Shown here piece by piece: positions 29,901 through 39,065 of a stretch of 64,000 bases of DNA (the first letter of the stretch is position 1; every line of letters begins with the position of its first letter). The notes beneath the pieces were generated by a model. It ran no database searches. It was not told where the DNA came from and was given only the letters and a program-made list of their open reading frames with translations. Source of the DNA: Paenibacillus sp. RC334 (GTDB lineage Bacteria; Bacillota; Bacilli; Paenibacillales; Paenibacillaceae); assembly GCF_030034735.1 (NCBI RefSeq), contig NZ_CP125370.1, forward strand, positions 5,915,553 through 5,979,552, given 5' to 3'. Position numbers and translations under genes: made by a program.

Positions 29901-31241
29901 ATGAAACGCAGCGTCAAGCTTGCCCGGTTTGCGTCGTCGCCTCCTTTTATATTGGTCATCGGATACTTGCTGATTATTGCATTGGGCACTTTGCTGCTGA
30001 TGCTTCCTATTTCCAATCATAGTGGACATGCTCCACATTGGATTGATTCACTGTTTACGTCCGTGTCCGCTGCTTGTGTCACGGGATTAGTCGTAGTAGA
30101 CGTTAATTCAACTTATACGATGTTTGGAGAAACGGTCATCATGGTACTGATGCAGTTGGGCGGTCTGGGTTTTATGACCCTGGCGACCTTGTTTGCATTG
30201 CTGCTGGGGCGACGGCTATCGTTGAAGGATCGGCTGTTGCTAAAGGAAGCGATTAATGCCGATAGCATGGAAGGAATTGTGCGCATTATTCGCAAGGTGC
30301 TGATTTTTTCTTTTACCATTGAGGCGATAGCTGCCGTAGTCATGGCTTTGCGGTGGATGAGGGAGATGCCCGTCGGACAAGCGATATACTACGGAATATT
30401 CCATTCGGTATCTCTTTTTAATAACGGGGGATTTGACCTGTTCGGAAGCAGCTTCCAACGGTATGCCGGAGATTTTGTGTTCAATATAATTGCATCTGTG
30501 CTTGTCATTTCAGGGGGATTGGGCTTTCTTGTACTAAGTGATCTGTTCGATTTTCGCCGCACCCGGAGACTGAGTCTTCACTCCAAAATGGTGTTAAGTG
30601 TGTCGGGTGCGCTTATTGTGATTGGGGCACTGGTCATATTTATTTTTGAGTTTACCAATGCACGAACCCTGGGCTCGCTGAACTGGGAAGGCAAAGTGTA
30701 CGCATCGGTCTTTCAATCCGTTTCCACGCGATCTTCGGGTACCAGCACAGTAGATATCAGCGGGTTGAGGCAGGCAAGCCAGTTTTTTATCATGTTGCTG
30801 ATGATTATCGGTGCTTCTCCAGGCTCTACCGGGGGAGGAATCAAAACGACTACGTTCCTGCTGATGGTTGGCGCTCTAATTGCCGTCATGCGGGGACAGA
30901 AGGAAATAGTGTTCTTTCGCCACCGGGTTCCCAAAGATATCATGATGCGTGCGCTGACCATTATTGTATTGGCTCTATTTATCTTCTCCATTGTGGTCAT
31001 GCTGCTCTTAATGACAGAGGAGGCACCTTTTCTCTCACTTGCGTTTGAGGCTGCTTCCGCGATCGGAACGGTTGGTCTATCCGTAGGTGTGACCCCGGGA
31101 CTGTCTGACGCGGGTAAGCTGATCATGTGTGTAACCATGTTCATTGGCAGAATTGGGCCGCTTACGATCGCTTATGCCATTCGTCCACGCTCCACCAAGA
31201 CGCTATACCGTCGTCCCGAAGGGCATATCGTAATTGGATAG
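29901..31241 (+). CDS. ktrB: Potassium uptake channel subunit, KtrB/KtrD type
   Basis: 446 residues of the TrkH/KtrB superfamily with four M1-P-M2 repeats. Filter-like segments include SVSAACVTGL, FHSVSLFNNGGFDLFG, SVSTRSSGTSTV and SAIGTVGLSVG, and the gate loop shows GASPGSTGGGIKTTTF. It imports K+ (with Na+) together with a cytosolic KtrA/C ring, which is not encoded nearby. The ATG at 29901 follows GGAGAG; an upstream in-frame ATG at 29883 overlaps that site. Confidence 0.92.
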   Translation: MKRSVKLARFASSPPFILVIGYLLIIALGTLLLMLPISNHSGHAPHWIDSLFTSVSAACVTGLVVVDVNSTYTMFGETVIMVLMQLGGLGFMTLATLFALLLGRRLSLKDRLLLKEAINADSMEGIVRIIRKVLIFSFTIEAIAAVVMALRWMREMPVGQAIYYGIFHSVSLFNNGGFDLFGSSFQRYAGDFVFNIIASVLVISGGLGFLVLSDLFDFRRTRRLSLHSKMVLSVSGALIVIGALVIFIFEFTNARTLGSLNWEGKVYASVFQSVSTRSSGTSTVDISGLRQASQFFIMLLMIIGASPGSTGGGIKTTTFLLMVGALIAVMRGQKEIVFFRHRVPKDIMMRALTIIVLALFIFSIVVMLLLMTEEAPFLSLAFEAASAIGTVGLSVGVTPGLSDAGKLIMCVTMFIGRIGPLTIAYAIRPRSTKTLYRRPEGHIVIG

Positions 31242-31252
31242 CTCAATAGTAT

Positions 31253-31296
31253 AAAAAGATGCACCCGTGCTGATTGACACGGGTGCATCTTTTTTC
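31253..31296 (+). terminator. Terminator after ktrB
   Basis: GATGCACCCGTG (31258-31269) and CACGGGTGCATC (31278-31289) are exact complements around an 8-base loop, flanked by A5 and T6, so it could work from both sides. Confidence 0.95.
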
Positions 31297-31534
31297 ATTT
31301 TACATCATCATCGTCTAATGTGCAGCATATCATGAAAAGTATCCAATTTGAGAAAATGAGGCACAATGGGCTTGACAGAGACTATTTTTTTGTAGAAAAA
31401 AGGCTATTTGTTTCCTTTTATGTAATTATAGACAAGATACTAGGAATATTATGTATAATATTGTATGATAGTGGGCATGAAAGGGGGGATAGCTGAGGGG
31501 AATACCAATTTCAATTTGAAAGGAATTATCTATT

Positions 31535-32062
31535 ATGTATTTATTTATTATTAGTGCTGAAGTTTTATTCTGGGTTTTTGTTGTTGCAGGGTTGATCGCA
31601 AGATATATGTTTGGCTTAAAGAAATTAGGCGGTCTTCTTTTACTGTGTACTCCTATTATTGATGTCCTGTTACTGATTGCGGTGTTTATCACGGTGAGCA
31701 GTGGCATGGAGATTACGACCGCTACTGGCCTGGCTGCTTGCTATCTTGGCATTACGGTGGCATTTGGTCATAGGTTAATTAAATGGGCAGATGTGCGGTT
31801 CTCTCATTGGTTTGGCAAGGGGCCGAAGCCCGAACGCAAATATGGCGCTGCTCATGCAAAAGAGGAACGGACGGGGTGGTTGCTTCACCTGTTGGGCTGG
31901 GTCATCGGTAACGCGCTGCTGCTCGCCATCATTATGTATGTAGATGATCCACAGCGTACGGTTTCCTTGGAAGGCATTATGAGCACATGGGCAATTGTTC
32001 TGGTAATCGATTTTATTGTTTCCTTTAGCTATACTTTGGCTCCAAAGAAAAATAAGGCGTAG
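31535..32062 (+). CDS. Unrecognised integral membrane protein
   Basis: 175 residues with about five hydrophobic helices: YLFIISAEVLFWVFVVAGLI at the start, then LLLLCTPIIDVLLLIAVFI, a Gly-rich helix, and two near the end, ending PKKNKA. The loop between helices 3 and 4 is basic (FGKGPKPERKYG). I do not recognise the family with confidence; it has the look of small conserved Firmicute membrane proteins of unknown role. It lies between ktrB and the lipopeptide operon with its own AT-rich upstream region, and a role in export or immunity is possible but only suggested by position. Confidence 0.75.
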   Translation: MYLFIISAEVLFWVFVVAGLIARYMFGLKKLGGLLLLCTPIIDVLLLIAVFITVSSGMEITTATGLAACYLGITVAFGHRLIKWADVRFSHWFGKGPKPERKYGAAHAKEERTGWLLHLLGWVIGNALLLAIIMYVDDPQRTVSLEGIMSTWAIVLVIDFIVSFSYTLAPKKNKA

Positions 32063-32533
32063 CCCTCAGCACACTTGGATGAAATAAGACCGATCAATCA
32101 GGATGTTCAAATCGGAAGGGACATTGATGGTAAAAAATGAAGTTGTCACTTCCGGTAGTTTGCTGAGTTTTTATACTACACTCGCTTTGACAGTCACCTC
32201 ATTTTTGCCTCTCTACCTTTTCACTCGTATGGATTCCTTCCGATTTGAACACAGACCAACAGAAGCAGTTCAGATTATTTTTTCGTGAGCTGACAGACCA
32301 TGCATCATGTGTTCTCCTGACCTTTTTAAGAAGGAGAGTAATGAGATGACTTTATGTCTTGTAAATATTTATGAATTTTAGATGAATTCTTGAATCTGCG
32401 TAAAACGTGGCCTGTTTAACTTTGGCAACTAACATGATAATATTCCAGAAAAGATTACATATGTCTATATATGTAGACATACGAAATTAAGTTGTTTTTT
32501 TGTAGAAAAATGTAAATAAGAAAGGTGGTTTCT
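32063..32533 (+). promoter_or_regulatory. Regulatory-looking region upstream of the lipopeptide operon
   Basis: These 471 bases hold no convincing gene. Three structures are visible. A perfect 15-base inverted repeat, GTTCAAATCGGAAGG (32105-32119) and CCTTCCGATTTGAAC (32236-32250), encloses a 116-base interior. A near-perfect 20-base palindrome, ATGTCTATATATGTAGACAT, lies at 32461-32480. The string TTTTTTTGTAGAAAAA (32495-32510) also occurs at 31385-31400 upstream of the preceding membrane gene. No clean -35/-10 pair could be fixed, but the promoter of the seven-gene operon must lie here or upstream. Confidence 0.6.
32461..32480. promoter_or_regulatory. Candidate operator palindrome before fusG
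   Basis: ATGTCTATATATGTAGACAT has 9 of 10 half-site positions symmetric. It lies 54 bases before the fusG start. Symmetry and position fit a dimeric repressor or activator site; the regulator is unknown. Confidence 0.5.
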
Positions 32534-33304
32534 GTGGCAGCACTGCTGAGTAGTAAGAACATTTTGATTATGGGCGTGGCTAATAACAGGAGTATTGCCT
32601 GGGGGACAGCCCAATCTTTAGCTGCTGAAGGAGCAAGGCTCATTTTTACTTACGAAAATGAGAGGGTCGCAGATCGGGTGCTAAAGCTCGTTGAAACGAT
32701 TCCGGGGTCCATTGTCTGTCCCTGTAATGTACAAAGCAATGAAGAATTGGATGCACTGGCGGATTTTCTAAAGGAGAAAGTAGGCGTCCTGCATGGTTAT
32801 TTTCACAGTGTTGCCTATGCTAAGGCTGAGGATTTGGACGGCCTGTTCGTCGACACTTCTCGCGAGGGATTCGCCATTGCTCAAGAAATCAGTGCCTATT
32901 CTTTGGCTGCTGTTTCCCGACGAATTTACCCGCTGATGACGGAGGGTGGAAGTATCGTCACCATGACGTATATTGGCGCAGAACGAGCGATCAAGAATTA
33001 CAACGTTATGGGTGTGGCGAAGGCTTCACTGGAAGCAAGCATGCGCTATCTGTCGAACGATCTGGGTACTTATGGTATTCGTGTCAATGCGATTTCGGCT
33101 GGTCCCATACGGACTTTGGCCGCATATGGGATTAAGGATTTTAGCACGATGCTAAAGCATATTGAAGAGACGACGCCCCTACGCAAGACGGTTGACACGT
33201 CCGAAGTTGGAGATACCGCGTTATTCCTATTTTCCCATTTATCGAGAGGCATTACGGGAGAAGTTATCCATGTTGATGCAGGATACCATATTACGGGGAT
33301 GTAA
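32534..33304 (+). CDS. fusG: Enoyl-ACP reductase (FabI-like), lipid-tail synthesis
   Basis: 256 residues of the FabI type of short-chain reductases: NAD-binding LIMGVANNRSIAWG, active-site MTYIGAERAI and YNVMGVAKAS (Tyr-x6-Lys), then RVNAISAGPIRTLAA. It should reduce the enoyl intermediate during extension of the guanidino fatty acid of fusaricidin. The GTG at 32534 was chosen because AAAGGTGG (32521-32528) is 5 bases upstream; an earlier GTG at 32525 lies within that site. It is the first gene of a tight seven-gene run. The fus symbol rests on gene order recalled for P. polymyxa. Confidence 0.88.
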   Translation: MAALLSSKNILIMGVANNRSIAWGTAQSLAAEGARLIFTYENERVADRVLKLVETIPGSIVCPCNVQSNEELDALADFLKEKVGVLHGYFHSVAYAKAEDLDGLFVDTSREGFAIAQEISAYSLAAVSRRIYPLMTEGGSIVTMTYIGAERAIKNYNVMGVAKASLEASMRYLSNDLGTYGIRVNAISAGPIRTLAAYGIKDFSTMLKHIEETTPLRKTVDTSEVGDTALFLFSHLSRGITGEVIHVDAGYHITGM

Positions 33305-33316
33305 GGAGGGAACGCT

Positions 33317-34777
33317 GTGCTTGTTACGCATACGGATTGCCGTATTATCTCACCTGAAGGGATTATGACAAGGGAGCGTCTGGAGCGGGATGTTACGATC
33401 TTCTCCCGTATGTTGGCTCTCCGAGGAATTCCTGAAGAAGGCAGAGTGATTCTGAAAGCGGCCAATTCTTATTATTTTGTTGTGTGTCTGTTCTCCCTGT
33501 GCAACATTGCTGTTTCGGTGACTGTAGTGGACGAGCAGACTGTGCTTGATGAAATAGCTCAAATTTACGACGAAGCGGGTGCCTGCTGTATCCTGACCGA
33601 TTGCGATCCAGGACTTTCTCATGCTTCTGTTATTCTGATTCAAGATCTAATCCAAGAAGAAACAGTACACCCACATTGGGTTGGAGAGCCGGAGATCCAA
33701 GGCATCGACTTTAACAAGTGGTGCGAGAGATCGGATGCTCTCATTCTGTATTCTTCAGGTACGACGGGAAAACCCAAGGGAATCGTGAAAGCTGGATCAG
33801 CCTTCATGAACAATATCAGGCATTCTATACACGCCATGAACTACCTGCCGTCTGACCATATGCTCCCCGTTGTACCGTTTTCTCACTTCTATGGTATTTC
33901 ACTCATCTTCTCCTGGTGGTTAACCTCATGTTCTCTCATCATTTGCAATCCTAAAAACCTCTGGAGCGTCATTGCAAGTATTACGAAGGACCGGGCGACG
34001 GTCGTAGACGCTAACCCCTCGGCTTTTTACACCTTGTTGCGTATGCTAAACCGAAAACCCGAACAACTGGAAATGGTCAAGGAATCTCCGGTGCGCATGT
34101 GGTGCGTAGGCGGTTCTCCACTTACCCAAGACCTCGAAGAGAAATTTAACAACATATTTGGACAGCCCTTGCTGAATGGTTACGGTCTTTCTGAATTGGG
34201 CAACGTTACGCTGGGGACGCTGGAGTGTCCACAAGGTTGTGGCAAGCCGTTGCCGGGTGTGGATCTGAAAATACTAGATGCTGCTGGCGAGCAGCAGGCG
34301 GACGGCATCGTAGGCGAAGTGTGGATACGCAGTGCCGGATGCATGGAAGGCTACCTGAATCGTCCAGACCTGACGCAGTCGGTTCTTCAGGACGGTTGGT
34401 TCAAGACGGGTGATCTGGGCTACCTAGATGACGAAATGCTGTATGTCATTGGTCGCAGCGGTAAGACGGTCAACCGGATGGGCTATATGGTATCTCCGGT
34501 CTATATCGAGGATCGGATTGGTTCGCTAGGTTACCGATCCTGCGTGATTACCTTGGAGGACGAGGCGAAAGGAACATTGCTTGTTGCATTCATCGAAAGC
34601 GAATCCTCGCAGGCTTTGTCTGTACTCCGCAAAGAGATGAATCGGGTACTTCCTTCATACATGTTTCCCGATCTTTTGCTTCCGCTCGCCCATTTTCCTT
34701 TAAATCGCAATGGAAAAGTAGATCGGCTGGAGATGGAGCACATTGCCCTGGAGAAAGCTGCTTCTCGCAAAGTGTAA
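33317..34777 (+). CDS. fusF: AMP-dependent acyl-CoA/ACP ligase
   Basis: 486 residues of the ANL superfamily: P-loop [34 protein letters not shown], and the C-terminal catalytic Lys in LNRNGKVDRLEM. It is shorter than typical ligases. In this operon it most likely activates a guanidino carboxylate starter or the finished fatty acid for transfer to the NRPS. It starts with GTG 12 bases after fusG, preceded by AAGGAGGG. Confidence 0.87.
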   Translation: MLVTHTDCRIISPEGIMTRERLERDVTIFSRMLALRGIPEEGRVILKAANSYYFVVCLFSLCNIAVSVTVVDEQTVLDEIAQIYDEAGACCILTDCDPGLSHASVILIQDLIQEETVHPHWVGEPEIQGIDFNKWCERSDALILYSSGTTGKPKGIVKAGSAFMNNIRHSIHAMNYLPSDHMLPVVPFSHFYGISLIFSWWLTSCSLIICNPKNLWSVIASITKDRATVVDANPSAFYTLLRMLNRKPEQLEMVKESPVRMWCVGGSPLTQDLEEKFNNIFGQPLLNGYGLSELGNVTLGTLECPQGCGKPLPGVDLKILDAAGEQQADGIVGEVWIRSAGCMEGYLNRPDLTQSVLQDGWFKTGDLGYLDDEMLYVIGRSGKTVNRMGYMVSPVYIEDRIGSLGYRSCVITLEDEAKGTLLVAFIESESSQALSVLRKEMNRVLPSYMFPDLLLPLAHFPLNRNGKVDRLEMEHIALEKAASRKV

Positions 34778-34875
34778 GTGTTGAGTAAACGGAGGCCCTA
34801 TCTGGTTTATAAAGTATCCTGGCGGAAAGAAAAGATGTTTACCAAAAACTGCATATAGGAAAGGGAGATTGCACC

Positions 34876-36099
34876 ATGAGTATGAATCCGGAACTGGCAA
34901 AAAACACGCTTTTTTTGGAAAGGCATGAAGCAATTCTGAAATGCCTTAATTATTTGATTGAGTATCGGCAGGAAGTGATGGATATTCTCACCCAATTTTC
35001 ATCCTATCGGGCCGCCAATGCAGAAATTGATTCCACGATCCTCACACTTCAAGGTGCTTTACAAGAAGTGCAGACCTATCAGCCAAGCCTGCAACGATCT
35101 ATGGCTGTATTTATGCCTTCCAACGTCGTTTTGTATTCCTATGCATTGTACCTCTTGATTCCGTCCCTTTACGTTGAGAATATAGACTTTCGTCCTTCTT
35201 CTCACGTAAACGAGTACGTCAACATGCTGCATGAAAAGCTCCAGGCTGTACATGGATTACCCATCTATATTCGTAAGGTTAGCCAGAGAGTTTTCATGGA
35301 AAATTCCGTTTTGCCAGCTGATATTGTGGTGTTCACGGGTAGCTATACCAATGCGGAGAAAATCAAAAAACAGATTCGAAAAGAACAGCTCTACATCTTT
35401 TACGGACAAGGGATAAATCCTTTCATCATTGGACCTGATGCCGATCTGGAGCTGGCGGTTACCGATGTGATCCGAATGAGATTGTTCAATTCTGGACAGG
35501 ACTGCCTGGGACCCGACATCATTCTGGTGCATCAAGATGTGACGGAGAATTTTAAAAACTTGCTAATTGAGCGGCTTGACCAACTGGTGTTTGGAGCCAA
35601 CAATGATCCGAACGCGAGCTATTCCCCTATTTTCTATAAAGACACGCTGTATTCGGTTTCGGAATATTTTAATACGAACGATAAGTTTATTATTTACGGC
35701 GGTGGCATTGATTTCCGTACGAAAAAGATGGAGCCGACGATTGTATATAGCGAGCTAGATCAGGATTTGGAGATTATTGAGTATTTTTCACCGGTCTTCA
35801 ACGTGGTTAGCTACCGAGACGACGAGCAGCTAATCAAGCGTATTTCCTCCAGCTATTTCAGTGAACGTGCGATGGGCTGCAGCTTATACGGGTCTGAACA
35901 CCTTACGGACGTTCTGCGAAAGAAGCACACGCTGACCATTAATGAGACGCTTGAGGATGTGGATCAGGGCAATAAGCCCTTTGGTGGCTATGGCACGATG
36001 TCGAATTATATTTTTTACGATTTTAAGCTCGTTTCGAAGCCAATTTTAATTTCAGAAATTGTCGCAGAATATTTGTCGGAAAAGAGGAGTTTGGTATGA
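34876..36099 (+). CDS. fusE: Aldehyde dehydrogenase-fold acyl reductase
   Basis: 407 residues with the aldehyde dehydrogenase C-terminal half: FTGSYTNAEKIKKQ (NAD loop), nucleophile Cys210 in FNSGQDCLGPD, and KPFGGYGTMSN. The usual general-base motif ELGGK is replaced by GQGINPFIIG, so hydrolytic aldehyde oxidation is less likely than CoA- or carrier-linked acyl chemistry, as in acylating dehydrogenases or LuxC. The N-terminal 90 residues are divergent. It overlaps fusD by ATGA. The likely job is interconversion of a guanidino aldehyde and acyl form in starter supply. Confidence 0.8.
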   Translation: MSMNPELAKNTLFLERHEAILKCLNYLIEYRQEVMDILTQFSSYRAANAEIDSTILTLQGALQEVQTYQPSLQRSMAVFMPSNVVLYSYALYLLIPSLYVENIDFRPSSHVNEYVNMLHEKLQAVHGLPIYIRKVSQRVFMENSVLPADIVVFTGSYTNAEKIKKQIRKEQLYIFYGQGINPFIIGPDADLELAVTDVIRMRLFNSGQDCLGPDIILVHQDVTENFKNLLIERLDQLVFGANNDPNASYSPIFYKDTLYSVSEYFNTNDKFIIYGGGIDFRTKKMEPTIVYSELDQDLEIIEYFSPVFNVVSYRDDEQLIKRISSSYFSERAMGCSLYGSEHLTDVLRKKHTLTINETLEDVDQGNKPFGGYGTMSNYIFYDFKLVSKPILISEIVAEYLSEKRSLV

Positions 36100-37796
36100 C
36101 TGCGAGCTTGTTTCCCTGGGATGCCATCATTGGCTACTTAAAATCGGCTGGAGTTCGGCATCTCTTTGGATTACCAAGTGATGATCTCAAAATCGTATCG
36201 TCACTCCCTTCGTCGGGTATGGATTTTATTTTGTGCAAAGATCAGCGTAATGCTGTGTTCATGGCAGCAGGCTATGCACTCACAACCAACCAGATGTCCG
36301 TATGTGTTGTAGGTAAAGGCCCTGCGCTCAGTAATACACTTACGGGGCTGCTGGAAGCGAAGAACCTTGGTGCTCCGCTTTTACTTTTGGCGCTTGGCAC
36401 TGGAGGAGACAAGCTGGGTACCCGATCCTTTCAGGAGGCAGATCAAATCTCACTCGTGAAGCCGCTCGTAAAATGGGCTTACCGTGTCGAGCATGTGGAT
36501 CGACTTGTATGGGCGCTGGAGCGAGCGGCTTTTTTGGCGATCAATGGGGCTCCAGGTCCGGTCTATATTGAACTACCCGAAAACCTGATGGACCAGCCTG
36601 TGCCGACAGGGCTTCAGTTTATTCCGCCAGAAAAGCTTTCGTGCTCTCCGTCTCTTCGGGAGCTGGATGCGGCATGGGAGATTATCAAGACTGCTCGCAG
36701 GCCTGTCATTTTGGTCGGAGGCGGGATGAAGTCCGTTACAAATGATGTAATCGGGATATTCGCTGATCTGTGCGGAGCAGCCTTGTTCGCAACCGCCTCG
36801 GGACGGAGCGCAGTTGATGAAGAGAACGAGCTTTTCTGTGGGGTGGCCGGGCTCTATACGGATCTCAGTCTGAGACAAATCTGGAAGGAATCTGATGTAG
36901 TGATTGCGCTGGGCAGCCGATTGGAAGAAACGGCTACGTTTGAGTGGGATATTTTTCTAGAGGATACACCTTTAATTCAGGTCAATGTCGAGCTGGAGGA
37001 TTTTGCACACGAATACCGGGGTGTCAAAGTGCTTGGAGATGGATATGCAGCATTAGAGCAGTGGGTTCAACGGTACGGACATAAACCTGATGGAGCGTGG
37101 CTTGAAACGATCAGAAGGTGTAAGCAGAAGGCATTTTCTAATAGAGCCATTTATCTGGAGGAGCTGAAAAAGGCCCCTGGAATTCACGTTCCAGAGCTGC
37201 TGGAGATTATTCAGACAGATTTTCCAGAAAAAATGGTGCTTGTTCAGGAAAATGGATTGCAGGATATGTGGTCTTACTTTTATCCATATTTTTGCTTCAT
37301 GCAAGGTTCTCTTTCAATTGTTCCCAGTGACCAAACGAGCCTTGGATTCGGTGCGGCTGCTGCTTTGGGAGCAAGCCTAGCAACAGAACGTCCAGTAGTG
37401 GCACTGGTAGGGGACGGTGCGTTCAATCTCTTCTGTTCGGATTTTATGACGGCTGTGCAGTATCAAATACCGCTGATTTATCTCGTGCTCAATAATGGCG
37501 GGTATGGTTGGTTGCAAAATCAGATGAACTATAAGCACCTTTCAGGGCAGTCCCTCCCATTTGTTTCCGAGGCGGCCAAGACAGGAATCCAAATTCCACA
37601 GTATGAGTTTGTGGAAAGTCTTGCGATCCGGAGCAAGGGGGAGGCCCGGAAACAGCTTCAGCTTGCTTGGCAAAAGTATCAGGAGAACAAGCTTGTGGTC
37701 GTCGAGGTATATGCTGATCTTGCGGATGTGCATGAGAAAATCAGTCATGTGTATGGCGACTTTCCTCTCTACGAGCAACAGGCTTCCAAGAATTAA
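36096..37796 (+). CDS. fusD: Thiamine diphosphate-dependent enzyme (acetolactate synthase-like)
   Basis: 566 residues with the three-domain ThDP fold: N-terminal Pyr domain (LFGLPSDDLKIV), central domain, and C-terminal PP domain with the cofactor motif GDGAFNLFC...NNGGYG. At the place of the conserved Glu that activates ThDP, aligned on the GYA anchor, the sequence reads ILCKDQRNAVFMAAGYA, giving Gln50. Family members decarboxylate 2-oxo acids or perform carboligation. In this operon it probably makes the unusual fatty-acid starter. Whether the Gln reflects an altered mechanism or a loss of function is open. Confidence 0.82.
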   Translation: MTASLFPWDAIIGYLKSAGVRHLFGLPSDDLKIVSSLPSSGMDFILCKDQRNAVFMAAGYALTTNQMSVCVVGKGPALSNTLTGLLEAKNLGAPLLLLALGTGGDKLGTRSFQEADQISLVKPLVKWAYRVEHVDRLVWALERAAFLAINGAPGPVYIELPENLMDQPVPTGLQFIPPEKLSCSPSLRELDAAWEIIKTARRPVILVGGGMKSVTNDVIGIFADLCGAALFATASGRSAVDEENELFCGVAGLYTDLSLRQIWKESDVVIALGSRLEETATFEWDIFLEDTPLIQVNVELEDFAHEYRGVKVLGDGYAALEQWVQRYGHKPDGAWLETIRRCKQKAFSNRAIYLEELKKAPGIHVPELLEIIQTDFPEKMVLVQENGLQDMWSYFYPYFCFMQGSLSIVPSDQTSLGFGAAAALGASLATERPVVALVGDGAFNLFCSDFMTAVQYQIPLIYLVLNNGGYGWLQNQMNYKHLSGQSLPFVSEAAKTGIQIPQYEFVESLAIRSKGEARKQLQLAWQKYQENKLVVVEVYADLADVHEKISHVYGDFPLYEQQASKN

Positions 37797-37819
37797 TTTC
37801 AGCGAAGGACGTGGGTACA

Positions 37820-39061
37820 GTGAGAAGACGTGTTGTGGTGACAGGACAGGGAGTCGTAACGCCGGTTGGGCTTAATCTTACAGATTTCTGGAATTCACTG
37901 TTGGAAGGAAAGAGCGGTATCGGACCTGTCACTGTTTTTGATACAGCGGACATTCCGACGAAGATTGGCGCACAGGTTACGGGCTTTGATCCGTTGCAAT
38001 ATATGAGCAAGAAGGAAGCTAATAAAGTAGCACAGTTCACCCAATTTGCCTTGGCGGCTGCCCGTCAGGCAGTCGAGCAATCGAAATTAGTGATTGACGA
38101 GCGGAATGCAGGCCGCGTGGGTGTTATTGTCGGCTCTGGAGCAGGAGGCCTCGACGTCATAGAGGAGAACTACAGGAAATTAACAGAGCTTGGCCCCAAA
38201 AGGGTTTCTCCTTATTTTGTTTCCTCGATGATGATTAATTCAGCGCCTGGTGAAATCTCCATTGCTATCGGAGCCAAGGGACCTTCGTTTGCCGTGGTTA
38301 CGGCTTGTGCTACTGGAAGTAATGCTATCGGTGAGGCATTACGTACGATCCAGTATGGCACGGCAGATGTCGTGGTCGCTGGGGGAGCAGAAGCCAATTT
38401 TAGTCAGCTTGATTTGGCATCTTTTGCGAATATCCATGCTCTTTCCAGACGCAATGAAGAGCCGCAGAAGGCCAGTCGCCCGTTTGATGTGGACCGCGAT
38501 GGATTTGTCATCGGTGGAGGGGCAGGGGTCTTGGTACTGGAGGAACTGGAGCATGCCATGAACCGGGGGGCCACCATTTTGGCCGAGGTTGCGGGTTACG
38601 GATGCACAACCGATGCGTATCATATCACGGCTCCAGATCCCTCGGGCTCCGGTCCGGCAGAAGCGATCAGCATCGCACTGCAGGATGGTGGCTTGACACC
38701 GCAGGAAATCGACTATGTCAATGCCCATGGTACAAGTACGCCGTTTAACGACCGTATGGAGATCAACGCCATTCAGAAGGTATTCGGGGAGCATGCCCCC
38801 CATTTGGCGATATCGTCTATTAAATCCATGACAGGCCATTTAATGGGCGGCGCAGGGGCAGTCGAATTAATTGCAACTGTACAGAGCATGATCCACAGCA
38901 AAGTACCACCGACACTCAATTGCGACAGCCCTGAAGCCCCTGAACTGAATTTTGTCCCGCATGTATATCAGGAACGTGAGGTCCGTGCGGCGATTAGCAA
39001 TTCCTTTGGTTTCGGGGGGCACAACGTCTGTCTTGCTGTTCGCAAGTGGGAAGGGGTATAA
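37820..39061 (+). CDS. fusC: 3-oxoacyl-ACP synthase II (FabF-like)
   Basis: 413 residues of the KAS II family with an intact Cys-His-His triad: Cys163 in VTACATGSNAIGEA, the first His in NAHGTSTPFND, and the second in KSMTGHLMGGAGAVE. It should condense malonyl-ACP with the growing guanidino-acyl chain. The GTG at 37820 places the ribosome site (GAAGGA) 10 bases upstream; the in-frame GTG at 37811 would leave only one base. There is no ketoreductase or ACP gene in the operon, so housekeeping FabG and AcpP are presumably shared. Confidence 0.92.
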   Translation: MRRRVVVTGQGVVTPVGLNLTDFWNSLLEGKSGIGPVTVFDTADIPTKIGAQVTGFDPLQYMSKKEANKVAQFTQFALAAARQAVEQSKLVIDERNAGRVGVIVGSGAGGLDVIEENYRKLTELGPKRVSPYFVSSMMINSAPGEISIAIGAKGPSFAVVTACATGSNAIGEALRTIQYGTADVVVAGGAEANFSQLDLASFANIHALSRRNEEPQKASRPFDVDRDGFVIGGGAGVLVLEELEHAMNRGATILAEVAGYGCTTDAYHITAPDPSGSGPAEAISIALQDGGLTPQEIDYVNAHGTSTPFNDRMEINAIQKVFGEHAPHLAISSIKSMTGHLMGGAGAVELIATVQSMIHSKVPPTLNCDSPEAPELNFVPHVYQEREVRAAISNSFGFGGHNVCLAVRKWEGV

Positions 39062-39065
39062 GCCT

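Noticed and set aside
32103..32288. 61-codon frame in the gap before fusG
   Set aside because: It coincides with the inverted-repeat unit, has no good ribosome site and no protein features beyond what random AT-rich DNA gives.
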